Source of the DNA: Eukaryota sp. TZLM1-RC
Taxonomy: Eukaryota; Metamonada: BaSk clade
NCBI GenBank assembly: GCA_040285825.1
Contig: JAUPSS010000010.1
Span: 868,001 to 932,000 of the forward strand
Length of the DNA stretch: 64,000 nucleotides
Direction of reading: 5' to 3'
This document shows, one piece after another, positions 1 through 8,946 of the stretch (position 1 is the first letter of the stretch; the number at the start of each line of letters is the position of its first letter). A program made the position numbers and the translations under genes. The notes beneath the pieces were generated by a model. It saw only the letters and a list, made by a program, of their open reading frames with translations. It was not told the DNA's origin and did no database searches.

Positions 1-1442
1 CTATAGCCCGTACGTAGTTCAAATGTTATTGAATTGGTTTCATCCTCTAAAACAGTTATTTCAGATTCAACCACAAACATTGAGTATGTGTCCACGTAAT
101 TGTTTCCTCGATCGGTCCGTTTCAATAAATCAAAGGTGAAAAGGTCACCTTGAACAAAGAAAATAATCGACGTATCACACATTGAGCCTATTGGACAAAA
201 ATCAGAATCTTGAATTGCCGTGCGTACAAAGTAATCTTTCAAAGATCTCCCTGGTGATGACAGCCGAAGACCCACGTAAAAGGCTTTGCTTTCATCAACC
301 ACTGGCTCAGGAACAATATTACAGGGATCAATTAACCATAGATTCATAAGGTTCCTATCAAACAACGTGATGCCTGGGATAGTACGATTTCGGAACAAAA
401 TTCGTTGAGTAATGTCTGTAATAGCAAGGCCCAAATCAAATCTGAATGCAAGTCCAAAATAGTTTTCACATTCTGTTTCCACTGATAACCTAAAATATGG
501 CTTGTATGATAAAGTAAGATTAGCCAAGTTTAGCAACTTTAAACCAGTTTTGAGTTCGAGGTCATATCCCAGATCCAAGGTCCCTCTTCCTTGGAGCTCA
601 TGCTGAAAGACAGGCATCAAGGATGCATTTTCTGTATTGGGTGTCAAACCGTTTTGCTTTGTCCAAACAACCTCCCTCACAAATGTTCTGTCAAGGGATA
701 CAATGTCAATGCTTAACAAAAGATCGTCAAGATCTAAATTAGCAAACAGAGTCATATCAAGAAAGAGCTGCATTTGTATAGGTACTTGTCCTATCCAGAT
801 AATATAATCTTTTGCCAGCAAGGTGAAAAGACGATGTGACCATTCACGAGACAAATGTTTGGCTGAGAGTTCAATGTTGATGCCAAAGTTCAGTGTAACC
901 TCGTAACGAGCACCAATTTTAGTGATTCCATCGAGCTCGGTGTACTCCAATGATACAGATGCAACAGAATCAACACCTGCAAATGGTCCCACTTTCAAGA
1001 ATGGGAGATCCTCAAATTCATACATTTTCTCGGCTTTCTGCAGTTCCTTGAGATAATTCATTGATTCCGACCAGGGAAACTTAGCTTCATATTCGAATGA
1101 TAATTCTGAGAAGAGAGATAGTGGATCGACTTCGTTGTACGTGCATTTATGGCTGCAGGAATACTGATAGACTGAACCATCATGAACATAGAAGCTGCCA
1201 GGTGTCGCAGACGTGGAAGACGAACTAAAACCTTGATCTGACAAATTGATAGGTTCTGCAAGTTTTGAAACTCCTGTAGCACGAAAGCTGGCCGCCTTAT
1301 TGTCAAATGATATATTGAAACTCCCACAGGGAAGATTGGTTCCAAGTAATGCACTTTCTATAAAGCCAGGTGCAGTTTCCAAAGAGATGGTTGCGGCTGT
1401 CAAAAATAAACAAGCAACTAGTTGTATGAGCATGAGATTCAT
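1..1442 (-). CDS. Secreted or membrane-anchored protein of unknown function, 3' end outside window
   Basis: An open frame of 480 codons runs from the ATG at 1442 to the window edge without a stop, so the C-terminus is missing. The N-terminus (MNLMLIQLVACLFLTAATIS) is a textbook signal peptide with a short polar start, a hydrophobic core and small residues before a likely cleavage site. The rest is mixed, with aromatic and beta-rich stretches and scattered N-glycosylation-type sequons; I recognise no domain. It is head-to-head with the next gene, with only 23 bp between the two ATGs, so they probably share a promoter. Since the neighbour is also a membrane protein, a joint role at the cell surface is possible but is inference only. 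Confidence 0.75.
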   Translation of the reverse strand, partial: MNLMLIQLVACLFLTAATISLETAPGFIESALLGTNLPCGSFNISFDNKAASFRATGVSKLAEPINLSDQGFSSSSTSATPGSFYVHDGSVYQYSCSHKCTYNEVDPLSLFSELSFEYEAKFPWSESMNYLKELQKAEKMYEFEDLPFLKVGPFAGVDSVASVSLEYTELDGITKIGARYEVTLNFGINIELSAKHLSREWSHRLFTLLAKDYIIWIGQVPIQMQLFLDMTLFANLDLDDLLLSIDIVSLDRTFVREVVWTKQNGLTPNTENASLMPVFQHELQGRGTLDLGYDLELKTGLKLLNLANLTLSYKPYFRLSVETECENYFGLAFRFDLGLAITDITQRILFRNRTIPGITLFDRNLMNLWLIDPCNIVPEPVVDESKAFYVGLRLSSPGRSLKDYFVRTAIQDSDFCPIGSMCDTSIIFFVQGDLFTFDLLKRTDRGNNYVDTYSMFVVESEITVLEDETNSITFELRTGY

Positions 1443-1465
1443 TGCTCGACTATTTTTCTTGTTCA

Positions 1466-2656
1466 ATGAGAGTCGATGAATCTAAATTGCTGGTGTGCTT
1501 CTGCGTTCCTTTCAGTTCCACAAACCGTTTGGGAAAATATGCTCTTGTTGCTTCTCGAATACTATTCACATTACTTGTATTAGTACTCATTATTCTGTTC
1601 TTTTGCTTAATAGTGTTCTCTCCGCGTGGCGGATGGTTCTATCGCATTCCAAGGAAACAAAAACTGCAAGTGTATGGTGTGGATGATGAAGGGAACTTTC
1701 AATTGATTGATCTTGAACATAATTCTGTGATCAATGGCCATCTAGAAGAGGGATACCTTGCTCTGTCATTCCTCACTCACACAACTTCTTTTTATTCAGG
1801 CCATAAGCTGCCTTCATCCGTTCCTCGTTGGCTCTATGAAAATCTTGAATCAAAGACAGTGTGTGTTGTGGAAACTCAGTCCGAACCGTTACGTTTTCCC
1901 TCTTTGCTACAGGTGAATGAGTCATTTGATGTGGATTCGAATTCTTTTTTCCATCCATGCAGAAGCTACTCACTCAACGATGACATGACATCTGATGATG
2001 TGTCACCAAGTACACAGAGAATAACACATGACTCAACATTACCTAAGTCTCTTATTGATGTCTGTTTGAAGAACGGTTTAATCGTACAGTATAGGGTAAG
2101 TGGCCAAAGTCAATATAAAGTTCCAAATCATACATTTACCAGACAAAAACAAATCTCCAAAGAGCCCTTTGATACTCATGTTGACCGTTTTTGTGAAGAT
2201 TTTATAACGCAAGAAAAGCTGTATGAAGCAGTTCAAAAAAGAGATGGTCAGGAAATTTTACGAGTTTTTGATTTTTCAAATTTTCGATTTTTGGAAGTTC
2301 ATGAAGATCATCATTATTTGACACACTATGATGAATTCAGTTTAACCAATCTTAGTGGGAAAAGGTTCACAATTGATCATTCAGATGGATCATGTTCTTC
2401 CTCATCAGTGACCAATGGAGATGAACATGATCTGCTTTTAAAGAACATGTGGCTCAGTGATGAATATGAGTCAAAAAACATAAATGGCATGAATTCTCTA
2501 TGTTTTTCCAAGCACACTGGGAACAAATTGTGTGTTGATAAAGAACATGGTTATACGACGAAGCTGTGCATATCTTCTAATTGTTCGACATTCAGTGAGC
2601 ACAAAATTATTGGTGAGGATGATAATCGATTAAAAATCCCTCATTATTGTGAATAG
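1466..2656 (+). CDS. Single-pass membrane protein of unknown function
   Basis: The 396-residue frame starts at the first ATG (MRVDESKLL); the longer open frame upstream begins only with TTG and would overlap the divergent gene. One strong transmembrane helix lies at about residues 28-51 (ILFTLLVLVLIILFFCLIVF) with Arg/Lys on both sides, and no signal peptide precedes it, which suggests a type II or tail-out single-pass protein with a large C-terminal domain of about 340 residues. That domain is rich in His, Asp, Ser and Cys; the last 70 residues hold four cysteines (LCFSK, LCVDK, LCISSNCS) that could form disulfides. No known family was recognised. Confidence 0.7.
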   Translation: MRVDESKLLVCFCVPFSSTNRLGKYALVASRILFTLLVLVLIILFFCLIVFSPRGGWFYRIPRKQKLQVYGVDDEGNFQLIDLEHNSVINGHLEEGYLALSFLTHTTSFYSGHKLPSSVPRWLYENLESKTVCVVETQSEPLRFPSLLQVNESFDVDSNSFFHPCRSYSLNDDMTSDDVSPSTQRITHDSTLPKSLIDVCLKNGLIVQYRVSGQSQYKVPNHTFTRQKQISKEPFDTHVDRFCEDFITQEKLYEAVQKRDGQEILRVFDFSNFRFLEVHEDHHYLTHYDEFSLTNLSGKRFTIDHSDGSCSSSSVTNGDEHDLLLKNMWLSDEYESKNINGMNSLCFSKHTGNKLCVDKEHGYTTKLCISSNCSTFSEHKIIGEDDNRLKIPHYCE

Positions 2657-3364
2657 TTTTTCTTTTGAGGCAAAATGAAAGTGTTTATTTTGGCTTTGTA
2701 AAAATAAGAATTCTAATTTATTTTTCAACTGCAGAGTGATATAACACGATTTCATGCATCTTCTTGCAAAAGAAATGAAGGACATTATATACGCTATACT
2801 GCATTGTTTGTAATATGACAGATACCATATTATTAAATAACATGTTTTTTACTGAATTGGACAAACTATCATAAAGTTTGTCCAAAAAATAAATAAAAAC
2901 AAGTTTGTTGTAGATAACTTTTCTTCAACATCACGTGAATTCAATTTTTATAGTTCGTGGAGTTGTAGGTGAATTCTTTGTTGAATGATTTCAATGAATA
3001 TAGAGAAGATTAAGAGACGTCTCAAATGTAATCGAAAATACGTCTAAATATAAAAGGAATCAATGCAGAGTTATCTGCTGATCTTAATCACTGCACAAAA
3101 TTTCCATTGTTAACAATGTCAACATATTGCATAATGAAGTTGCAAGTTTAATTTAAATTGCAGAATGTTATATTATTTTCAGTGAACAGTTGAAATTTGC
3201 ACTTTGTAGAAAGTGACACTCAATAGTGTTCTGTTTCAAAATTAGTCCCTTTTATGACTCTAATTTCGTTAGAGATTTGTAACCATCTGTTTGTTTTGGA
3301 TTCACATTATGAATGAAAATAGTAATGAATACATTGAGCCAGAATTGTATCCTTGGTTAAACAA
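2657..3364. other. Intergenic, AT-rich
   Basis: No long frame and no recognisable RNA gene. The last four bases (ACAA) are the left copy of the target-site duplication of the LTR element that follows. Confidence 0.5.
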
Positions 3365-3459
3365 TGTTGGCGCCCTAAGGCTTATATGTTATGATTAGAA
3401 AATAAATCAACTTTTCCTCATTCTCTTTATCTCAACCACATTTGCAACCTAAGGCAACA
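3365..3459 (+). repeat. Left LTR of element 1
   Basis: A 95-bp repeat beginning TGTTGGCGCC and ending GGCAACA. It matches 4875-4969 except for one base in the CCTCATTCTC/CCTCTTTCTC segment. Confidence 0.9.
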
Positions 3460-3472
3460 ATAATTATTGGCC
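3460..3472 (+). promoter_or_regulatory. Primer-binding-site-like motif of element 1
   Basis: ATAATTATTGGCC directly abuts the left LTR. The same 13 bases directly abut the left LTR of the otherwise unrelated element 2 at 5946-5958. Its position and conservation suggest the minus-strand primer site; the priming tRNA is not identified. Confidence 0.55.
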
Positions 3473-3542
3473 GTATTAGGTTATAGGTATACCGCTTACA
3501 CAACTTACAGCAATCAAACAGAGGATATCTTCAGCAGATATC

Positions 3543-4106
3543 ATGTCAGTCTCTCCTCGCCAGGACACTGACTCTTGTCAAATTTTTTACATTGAACAGA
3601 TGCAACAGTACGATAGAGATGCTTCTAGCATACATACAACATCAGTAGGGACTGAAGAGTCGAATAAAGAAGAGGACTCGGGCTCGAGACCACCCTCCGC
3701 CCCTCCTCATGAGAAAGATATGGAACCAGGCACGGAACCACCTCCCGCCTCTTCCTAATCAAAATCTACGGATCCAGGCACGGAACCACCTCCCGCCTCT
3801 TACATGTCCAACAAACCAGATAAGGTTTCAGGAACGGGACCACCCCCCTCCTCACCTAAAGAAAATGTTGGGTTAAGCTCAGATACTTCGTCTGTTCTAA
3901 AGGACTACGAAGAACTTCAGTCCGTCTTAGAAGAAATGGACGACAAAGAGAAAGAGCTTCGCCAACAGATAATGATGGACGCGGAAGCCCACCTTGAACC
4001 AACAGATTACTGTTTGTTTGAGCAGCTCCCTCCTTTATGGAAGCAAATCCAAACGAAAGGTAGAAACGTTGGATTTCAAACACTGGAAATGAGGCTACGG
4101 GTATAG
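3543..4106 (+). pseudogene. Broken proline-rich, coiled-coil ORF inside LTR element 1
   Basis: A single reading frame starting MSVSPRQ runs to 4106 but contains an in-frame TAA at 3756-3758. Around the stop, a 28-base unit encoding PGTEPPPAS is repeated exactly at 3726-3753 and 3774-3801, with a looser third copy (SGTGPPPSS) near 3829, so the stop arose inside a tandem repeat. The downstream part (about residues 120-150, DYEELQSVLEEMDDKEKELR) has heptad-like acidic/leucine spacing of a coiled coil. Codons resembling coding sequence continue in another frame past 4106, indicating a frameshift. Its location suggests a degenerate gag-like protein; no zinc knuckle remains. Confidence 0.6.
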
Positions 4107-4874
4107 ACCCCTCCTCCATCAAAACGACAACAAAAAAACCGGGTCATGAGGGTTCTAGTGTAGAATCCTCCTCCCCCACTCAATGTACGAGGTTACGATT
4201 ACAAACCCCACCTCCAACAATAATGAATTACAAGGGCAGATATACGGAACTTGCTCCCTCCCCCCTTCCTTTTTAAAAAAAGTCAAGGTTAAGTAATGGG
4301 ATACAGGTACAGTCATCGAGCTCACCTCTTCCAGCGAATGGGAACGACGATGTATTTCAACCCTCCCACTTTAACAATTTTTGTAGACAGGCAGTACTTT
4401 AACAACAAATGATGCCTCTTTCAGATTTTTGAACTTTGTTACTTTGTTTACTGTTGTTTTCAGTCCATCACAGACCCTGCATATTTGTTAGCGAATCCAT
4501 TATTCGATTCCATAATAACTATACTAAACGACACTACCACGTTACTCGTCTTCGAAAAAAGGAAAAAGCAGAACGTCATTATGTAACGACTAAAGCTAAT
4601 ACAACAAAGTATTCAAACACATGGATCTTGGAACGAGTTCTTTTACGTTATTGCTCACTCCTTTATTCTACATTATTGTTAAAGGGATATAATACATCAA
4701 CTATCAAGAAGTAAGACCCGTGTTTTTGTGAATCCAGTGCGAAAATAATAGTAGACATCAGGAAACATTAGAATTTAATATTTAGTTCTTAGTTTTTATA
4801 GTTATTTAGTTATTTGTTATAGTTTTGTTTCATATTCATATAAGCTGATTTATTTTGAAAAAGGGAAGAAGCAG

Positions 4875-4969
4875 TGTTGGCGCCCTAAGGCTTATATGTT
4901 ATGATTAGAAAATAAATCAACTTTTCCTCTTTCTCTTTATCTCAACCACATTTGCAACCTAAGGCAACA
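4875..4969 (+). repeat. Right LTR of element 1
   Basis: Near-identical to 3365-3459; followed by ACAA (4970-4973), the right target-site duplication. Confidence 0.9.
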
Positions 4970-5805
4970 ACAAAACTATTTCAAGCAAACAAACCAGAAT
5001 TTGCCACTTTTAATGATTAAGTATTGCCAGTTCCCCCGATTTTAAGCTCTTCAAGGAAGTTAAACTATCAAATCCTCATTTGTTCTTAAGTCCAAGCCAA
5101 CCTGCCACTTATTAGTTTTATTGTCTTATTGATATAAAAACACATCAAATTTACCATTATAAGACTGTGTTTTAGTTCCAATTCTAGTTCCAACCTCACT
5201 AGACCTTTGAATTACGTGCAAAAGTTCTGTCTCAATTACTGGGATGTAAAATGTTTCAAATTCCAGATCATGCTTACTTTAGTCCACATTATGGCGATTT
5301 AGGGTGAACGAAGGCTTCTATGCTTACCTCGTGGGCTTTTGTTGGTGGATGCAGAATTGCAATTTTTGAGTTTTCCGAAAGATTTGCAGATTGGGAAGAT
5401 TTATTGATGACAACGCAAAGTTCCACTGTTTTTGCTTTAAATGAAGAAATTTCAAAAATTGATGTAGAAAAATGGGGTCGATGTTTTCCCCAATCATGCA
5501 ATGGCAATATTCCAGAAAAAATGTTTTAAATTTGAAGTACACTCTTCCAACATTACAGAAAAGATTGACTGGAATGTATGAAAAAGATTTTTATAATAAT
5601 ATATGCAGCTCGGCTGTTGTAAATCAAGATCTTTACTCATTGTTATTGGAAAAGGGTGTTAGTGAAAACAAGTCGTCAGATTCTTCACTTTTTGTAACCA
5701 TTGTACCACGAAGATGTGGATTGTGTGCCACTAATGAAGCATTTATAACAAAAATGAGATTATATTTGAATATCCCCATTAATCAATTATTATCAAAAGA
5801 AAAAT

Positions 5806-5945
5806 TGTTGTTGTTGAACTCAAATTGAATTAGTAGGTTTCTTTGTATTTCGACTGATGACGTGATACTCATTTATGAATCAGTTTTAGTAATAAACTAC
5901 AGATTTCTCTCTCTCCTTCGTGTGTTCATCTGCCTAACGGCATCA
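5806..5945 (+). repeat. Left LTR of element 2
   Basis: A 140-bp TG...CA repeat identical to 6768-6907; preceded by AAAT (5802-5805). Confidence 0.92.
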
Positions 5946-5958
5946 ATAATTATTGGCC
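5946..5958 (+). promoter_or_regulatory. Primer-binding-site-like motif of element 2
   Basis: ATAATTATTGGCC, the same 13 bases and same position relative to the LTR as in element 1, although the LTRs of the two elements are different. Confidence 0.55.
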
Positions 5959-6228
5959 CTTCTTATTTCAGATGATTGTTCTCTCTGTTAACCTGACGTC
6001 TCTTTCTTCCATGAAAGTTGACAGTGTTCTTCTGTTCCTATAGGAGTGAAAGATTTATTCTTCGGTGACTCCTAAGAAAGAGCTTGTTCCAGCAAGACTC
6101 TTGGTCGATTCTTTTCTGTTAGAGTCCTATCTCTCCAGAAATCCGACGTCTCATCCAGTGACGATGTTCTTCTCAGACATCTACAATCTGTCGTATCGTT
6201 CGTCACGTACAAAGATTTTAGTCTGGCT

Positions 6229-6726
6229 ATGTCAGAACTGAAGCTTGATGTCCGTATTGGTGACGTCCGAGAACGCATGTCCTGTTACCTGCGACGTTTC
6301 CTCCAGGTAAAGAGTAGGGCTTCCGGACTGAAGTTGCCAGACATAGCTTTTCTGAACCGATTTGCCAGAGGAATTCTTCCCGTAGGTCTTCAACGTTCTC
6401 TACTAGCGAGAATTCGAGATGATGTATTCCCAGATCTTCACTCTCTTGTCGAAACCACTACTGATGAGCTGTTGGACTGCTCTAGGGTTGCTTCATGGAC
6501 TCGTGGTTTCAAAACCTCAGTGAATGATGTGGAACGTACGGCTGGCACTAAAACGAGGTCCTCTTGCCGCTCTCAGGATTTAAAAAATCAATCGTGCTTC
6601 AAGTGCCACAAGCCTGGACACATCTCCCGTGATTGTCCATCTAAAATCAAACATGAGGTAAATTATTTGTGTCACACAAACGATGCACCAAAGAGTTTAA
6701 CAAACCCCATATCTTCCCTCTATTGA
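6229..6726 (+). CDS. Gag-like protein with CCHC zinc knuckle
   Basis: A 165-residue protein from the ATG at 6229; the frame is open upstream to 6076, so translation could start earlier or the true start may be lost. The middle part (FLNRFARGILPVGLQRSLLARIRDDVFPDL, cited here only as residues 42-71) reads like the helical capsid segment of LTR-retrotransposon Gag proteins. A perfect CCHC knuckle, CFKCHKPGHISRDC (C-x2-C-x4-H-x4-C), lies at about residues 123-136 and would bind the element's RNA. It is the only protein-coding capacity of LTR element 2. The frame is intact, consistent with identical LTRs and recent activity. Confidence 0.8.
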   Translation: MSELKLDVRIGDVRERMSCYLRRFLQVKSRASGLKLPDIAFLNRFARGILPVGLQRSLLARIRDDVFPDLHSLVETTTDELLDCSRVASWTRGFKTSVNDVERTAGTKTRSSCRSQDLKNQSCFKCHKPGHISRDCPSKIKHEVNYLCHTNDAPKSLTNPISSLY

Positions 6727-6767
6727 GCCAGTACTGTATTTGTCCTCAGAAAAGTGGGAAAAAGTAG

Positions 6768-6907
6768 TGTTGTTGTTGAACTCAAATTGAATTAGTAGGT
6801 TTCTTTGTATTTCGACTGATGACGTGATACTCATTTATGAATCAGTTTTAGTAATAAACTACAGATTTCTCTCTCTCCTTCGTGTGTTCATCTGCCTAAC
6901 GGCATCA
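6768..6907 (+). repeat. Right LTR of element 2
   Basis: Identical to 5806-5945; followed by the AAAT duplication at 6908-6911. Confidence 0.92.
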
Positions 6908-7601
6908 AAATGTATTTGTTCGAATTCACCTCAACTCACTTTGCGCCATGCTCTGAATTGTTCTAAAATGATAACTTATCGTTCTTCATTACATGATGCT
7001 GTTAGAGACACTGTTTTCAATATGGCTCAAACTGCAAGGATATCGTGTATCAAAGAGCCCCTGCTGAAGGAAACACTTTCTCTGAATAATTTTGGTTCTG
7101 ATGATAGAGGTGATGTATACTGTAATAGGATTGATAATTCTGAAGCTATTGTTGACTTTGTCTCATGTAATGTTGCAAATGATACTTTGGTTCACAGAAG
7201 AAAACTTAATCCTGTGGCTACTCTGGATTTTTAAGCAAAAGAGAAATATAGAAAATATGATAAAGATATTGAAGAGGCTAATGTCGATAGAAATACACAG
7301 CTGGTTTTTATTGCTTTCCCATTTTCGATAAATGGAAGATTATCAGTTGCAGCAGAAACTTTTTTGGATGACTTCCAAAAAATGGTGCAAGAAAAAACAA
7401 TGAAAAGATTTGATATTTTTTTATGGCGTTCACGGATTCAATTTGCCATTATTAATAGATTGCCACGTTTTTTCAATCGAATAAGAGAAGCTTTAGCTAG
7501 ACAGCAAGCATATCAAGATTTTGTAGAGGAAATCTTGGTTCAATGATAGTCGTCCCATTAGTTATGAGTTAATTTAATTAAGTGTGCAAATTCAATAAAT
7601 A

Positions 7602-7941
7602 CAGTTTTTTATTGTCCTTGAATACAGAGTTTCTGAACAAGTATTAAACGAAGTTATTGCTTTTGAACGTTCTAATTTATATACCCAGCGGAACAAATTG
7701 GATTTAAAAAAAGTTAAATGTATGCCCTGTAAGAATACAAAGTTTGTTTGCTACGTTTCGAAGGAGACATTCTTTCAAAAGATGATCTATTCCAACCATG
7801 GAAGAAGCTAAAAAGAAATGCTGAATAATTAGCTCATGAGTAAAATGAACCACCCTTCGACTTTCCAAAAGAACGAAATGTAATAATTGAATCAATAGAA
7901 AAAAGGTTGCTCCATCATTCAACAATCAAATCATTCAAAGC
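7602..7941. other. Intergenic between retrotransposon tail and H2B gene
   Basis: No supported gene; presumably holds the H2B promoter. No clear TATA-like or other element stands out in this AT-rich background. Confidence 0.4.
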
Positions 7942-8352
7942 ATGGAGCCTGACCGTTCACAACTAGAACTCTGCGAGGAGTTCAGTGAACTGATACTTTC
8001 CCCTCCACGACGTAAAGCTAATGTGAATCAAAGGAAAGAAACATGGAGTATTTATGTTTACCATGTCCTTCGTCAAGTGAACCAAGATCTCACTATTTCT
8101 GTTAAAGGCATGGCACTGATGAACAACATATTGTTTGAAATCTTTGAACGGATCGCCTCTGAAGCATCCCAACTTCTTCGACGCAGCCAGAAATCCACAC
8201 TGTCACACTGCGAAATACAAACTGCAGTGAGATTACTTTTTCCTCGTAGACTATCTACTAGTGCCGTAGCTGCAGGTAATAGAGCTATTCAACAAATTCG
8301 TGATGCCAAGCATGATGAGCATTCCGAACAGTCGGATCCAGATTTTGATTAA
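7942..8352 (+). CDS. Divergent histone H2B variant
   Basis: A 136-residue histone-fold protein. The core aligns with H2B throughout: alpha-1 WSIYVYHVLRQVN (about 34-46), alpha-2 GMALMNNILFEIFERIASEASQL (about 56-78), alpha-3 HCEIQTAVRLLFP (about 88-100) and the H2B-specific C-helix STSAVAAGNRAIQQIRD. Unlike canonical H2B, the N-terminal tail is short of lysines and has acidic patches (LELCEEFSEL), and an acidic extension (DEHSEQSDPDFD) follows the C-helix. At the place of the conserved ubiquitin-acceptor lysine (AVTKY in canonical H2B) it reads AIQQI. It therefore looks like a specialised or minor H2B that pairs with H2A but does not carry the usual tail and ubiquitin signals. No intron. Confidence 0.85.
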   Translation: MEPDRSQLELCEEFSELILSPPRRKANVNQRKETWSIYVYHVLRQVNQDLTISVKGMALMNNILFEIFERIASEASQLLRRSQKSTLSHCEIQTAVRLLFPRRLSTSAVAAGNRAIQQIRDAKHDEHSEQSDPDFD

Positions 8353-8946
8353 ATCTTTACCACTCCTCTGAAATAGCACAAGGTATCAAACCATTATTGT
8401 TTCCCTTGTACACTTGGTCGTTGTCACTGTGATATGGAAGTTCTTGAGATTGTTCATTGTGCACAGTTTGAAACAAATACTTCTTACTACTTTGTTTTTC
8501 TTTCATCACCACTATATATGTCAACTATATAGGAAGATAAGTTGTGATCTTACTCAGAATCGCAATCTGAGAATGACTGGAACACCATACCATCAATGGC
8601 ATGAATTATCTGGAATTTAGGTAAATTTTGCTTTTCGGTTTGATTGTTATAATACTTAAATTTGATTAATTCACATTCTGAAGATAAAGATTTGATTTTA
8701 AGCTAATTGTGGATCACATAGTAATGATTGTTCTGTCTGTTTTGCATTTTAACAATATATGTGTAATATGGGTAAAACAATGAGTGCAACAATTCATGGA
8801 ATGGTCTACATGCAACCCTATTCTGTAGAGCTCTGTCATATAGACAAAACAAGTAGTGGTAGTAGATTAGATTAACAAAACAAAACAAATAGTTGTAGTG
8901 GTAGTAGATTGCAATCAAATTTGAAAAGCACTGACTACAAAACCTA
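8353..8946. other. Intergenic
   Basis: No supported gene. A short imperfect direct repeat of AGTAGTGGTAGTAGATT type occurs around 8850-8912. Confidence 0.4.

Larger units (their letters stand above)
3365..4969 (+). mobile_element. Gag-only-size LTR retroelement 1, non-autonomous
   Basis: Two direct repeats of 95 bp, starting TG and ending CA, differ at one visible position and bound 1.6 kb. The four bases before the element and after it are both ACAA, a target-site duplication of the size made by integrases. A purine-rich tract (AAAAAGGGAAGAAGCAG) lies immediately before the right repeat, and the motif ATAATTATTGGCC lies immediately after the left one, in the place of a primer-binding site. 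The interior has room only for a short gag-like frame, with no protease, reverse transcriptase, RNase H or integrase, so mobilisation would need another element. This is the architecture of TRIM or TR-GAG elements. Orientation is set by the purine tract. Confidence 0.85.
5806..6907 (+). mobile_element. LTR element 2 with a Gag ORF only, nested in a retrotransposon
   Basis: Two 140-bp direct repeats that look identical base for base bound 1,102 bp. They start TGTTGTTGTTGAACTC and end CTAACGGCATCA. The host sequence AAAT is duplicated at both edges, and removing the element restores the continuous family A sequence seen at about 39537. A purine tract (AGAAAAGTGGGAAAAAGTAG) precedes the right LTR. 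The interior encodes only a Gag with a zinc knuckle. Identical LTRs imply a recent insertion; absence of pol implies mobilisation in trans by an autonomous partner. Confidence 0.9.
5131..7601 (+). mobile_element. Family A non-LTR retrotransposon, 5'-truncated and interrupted by LTR element 2
   Basis: The sequence matches, in order, the C-terminal half of the better-preserved reverse-strand copy at 51656-53830: the segment after the reverse transcriptase (around 5131-5800), the CICSN...H...C knuckle, the RGD...IVDF endonuclease region (about 7100-7160) and the tail (FLWRSRIQFAI, 7410-7450). It ends in GTGCAAATTCAATAAATA, the 3' end shared by all family A copies, which includes an AATAAA signal. 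It has internal deletions and stops. LTR element 2 sits at 5806-6907 and duplicates AAAT of this element (5802-5805 and 6908-6911). The copy is dead. Confidence 0.85.

Noticed and set aside
6824-7234. A 136-codon frame crossing the right LTR of element 2
   Set aside because: It is a chance fusion of LTR sequence with the retrotransposon ORF, not a gene.
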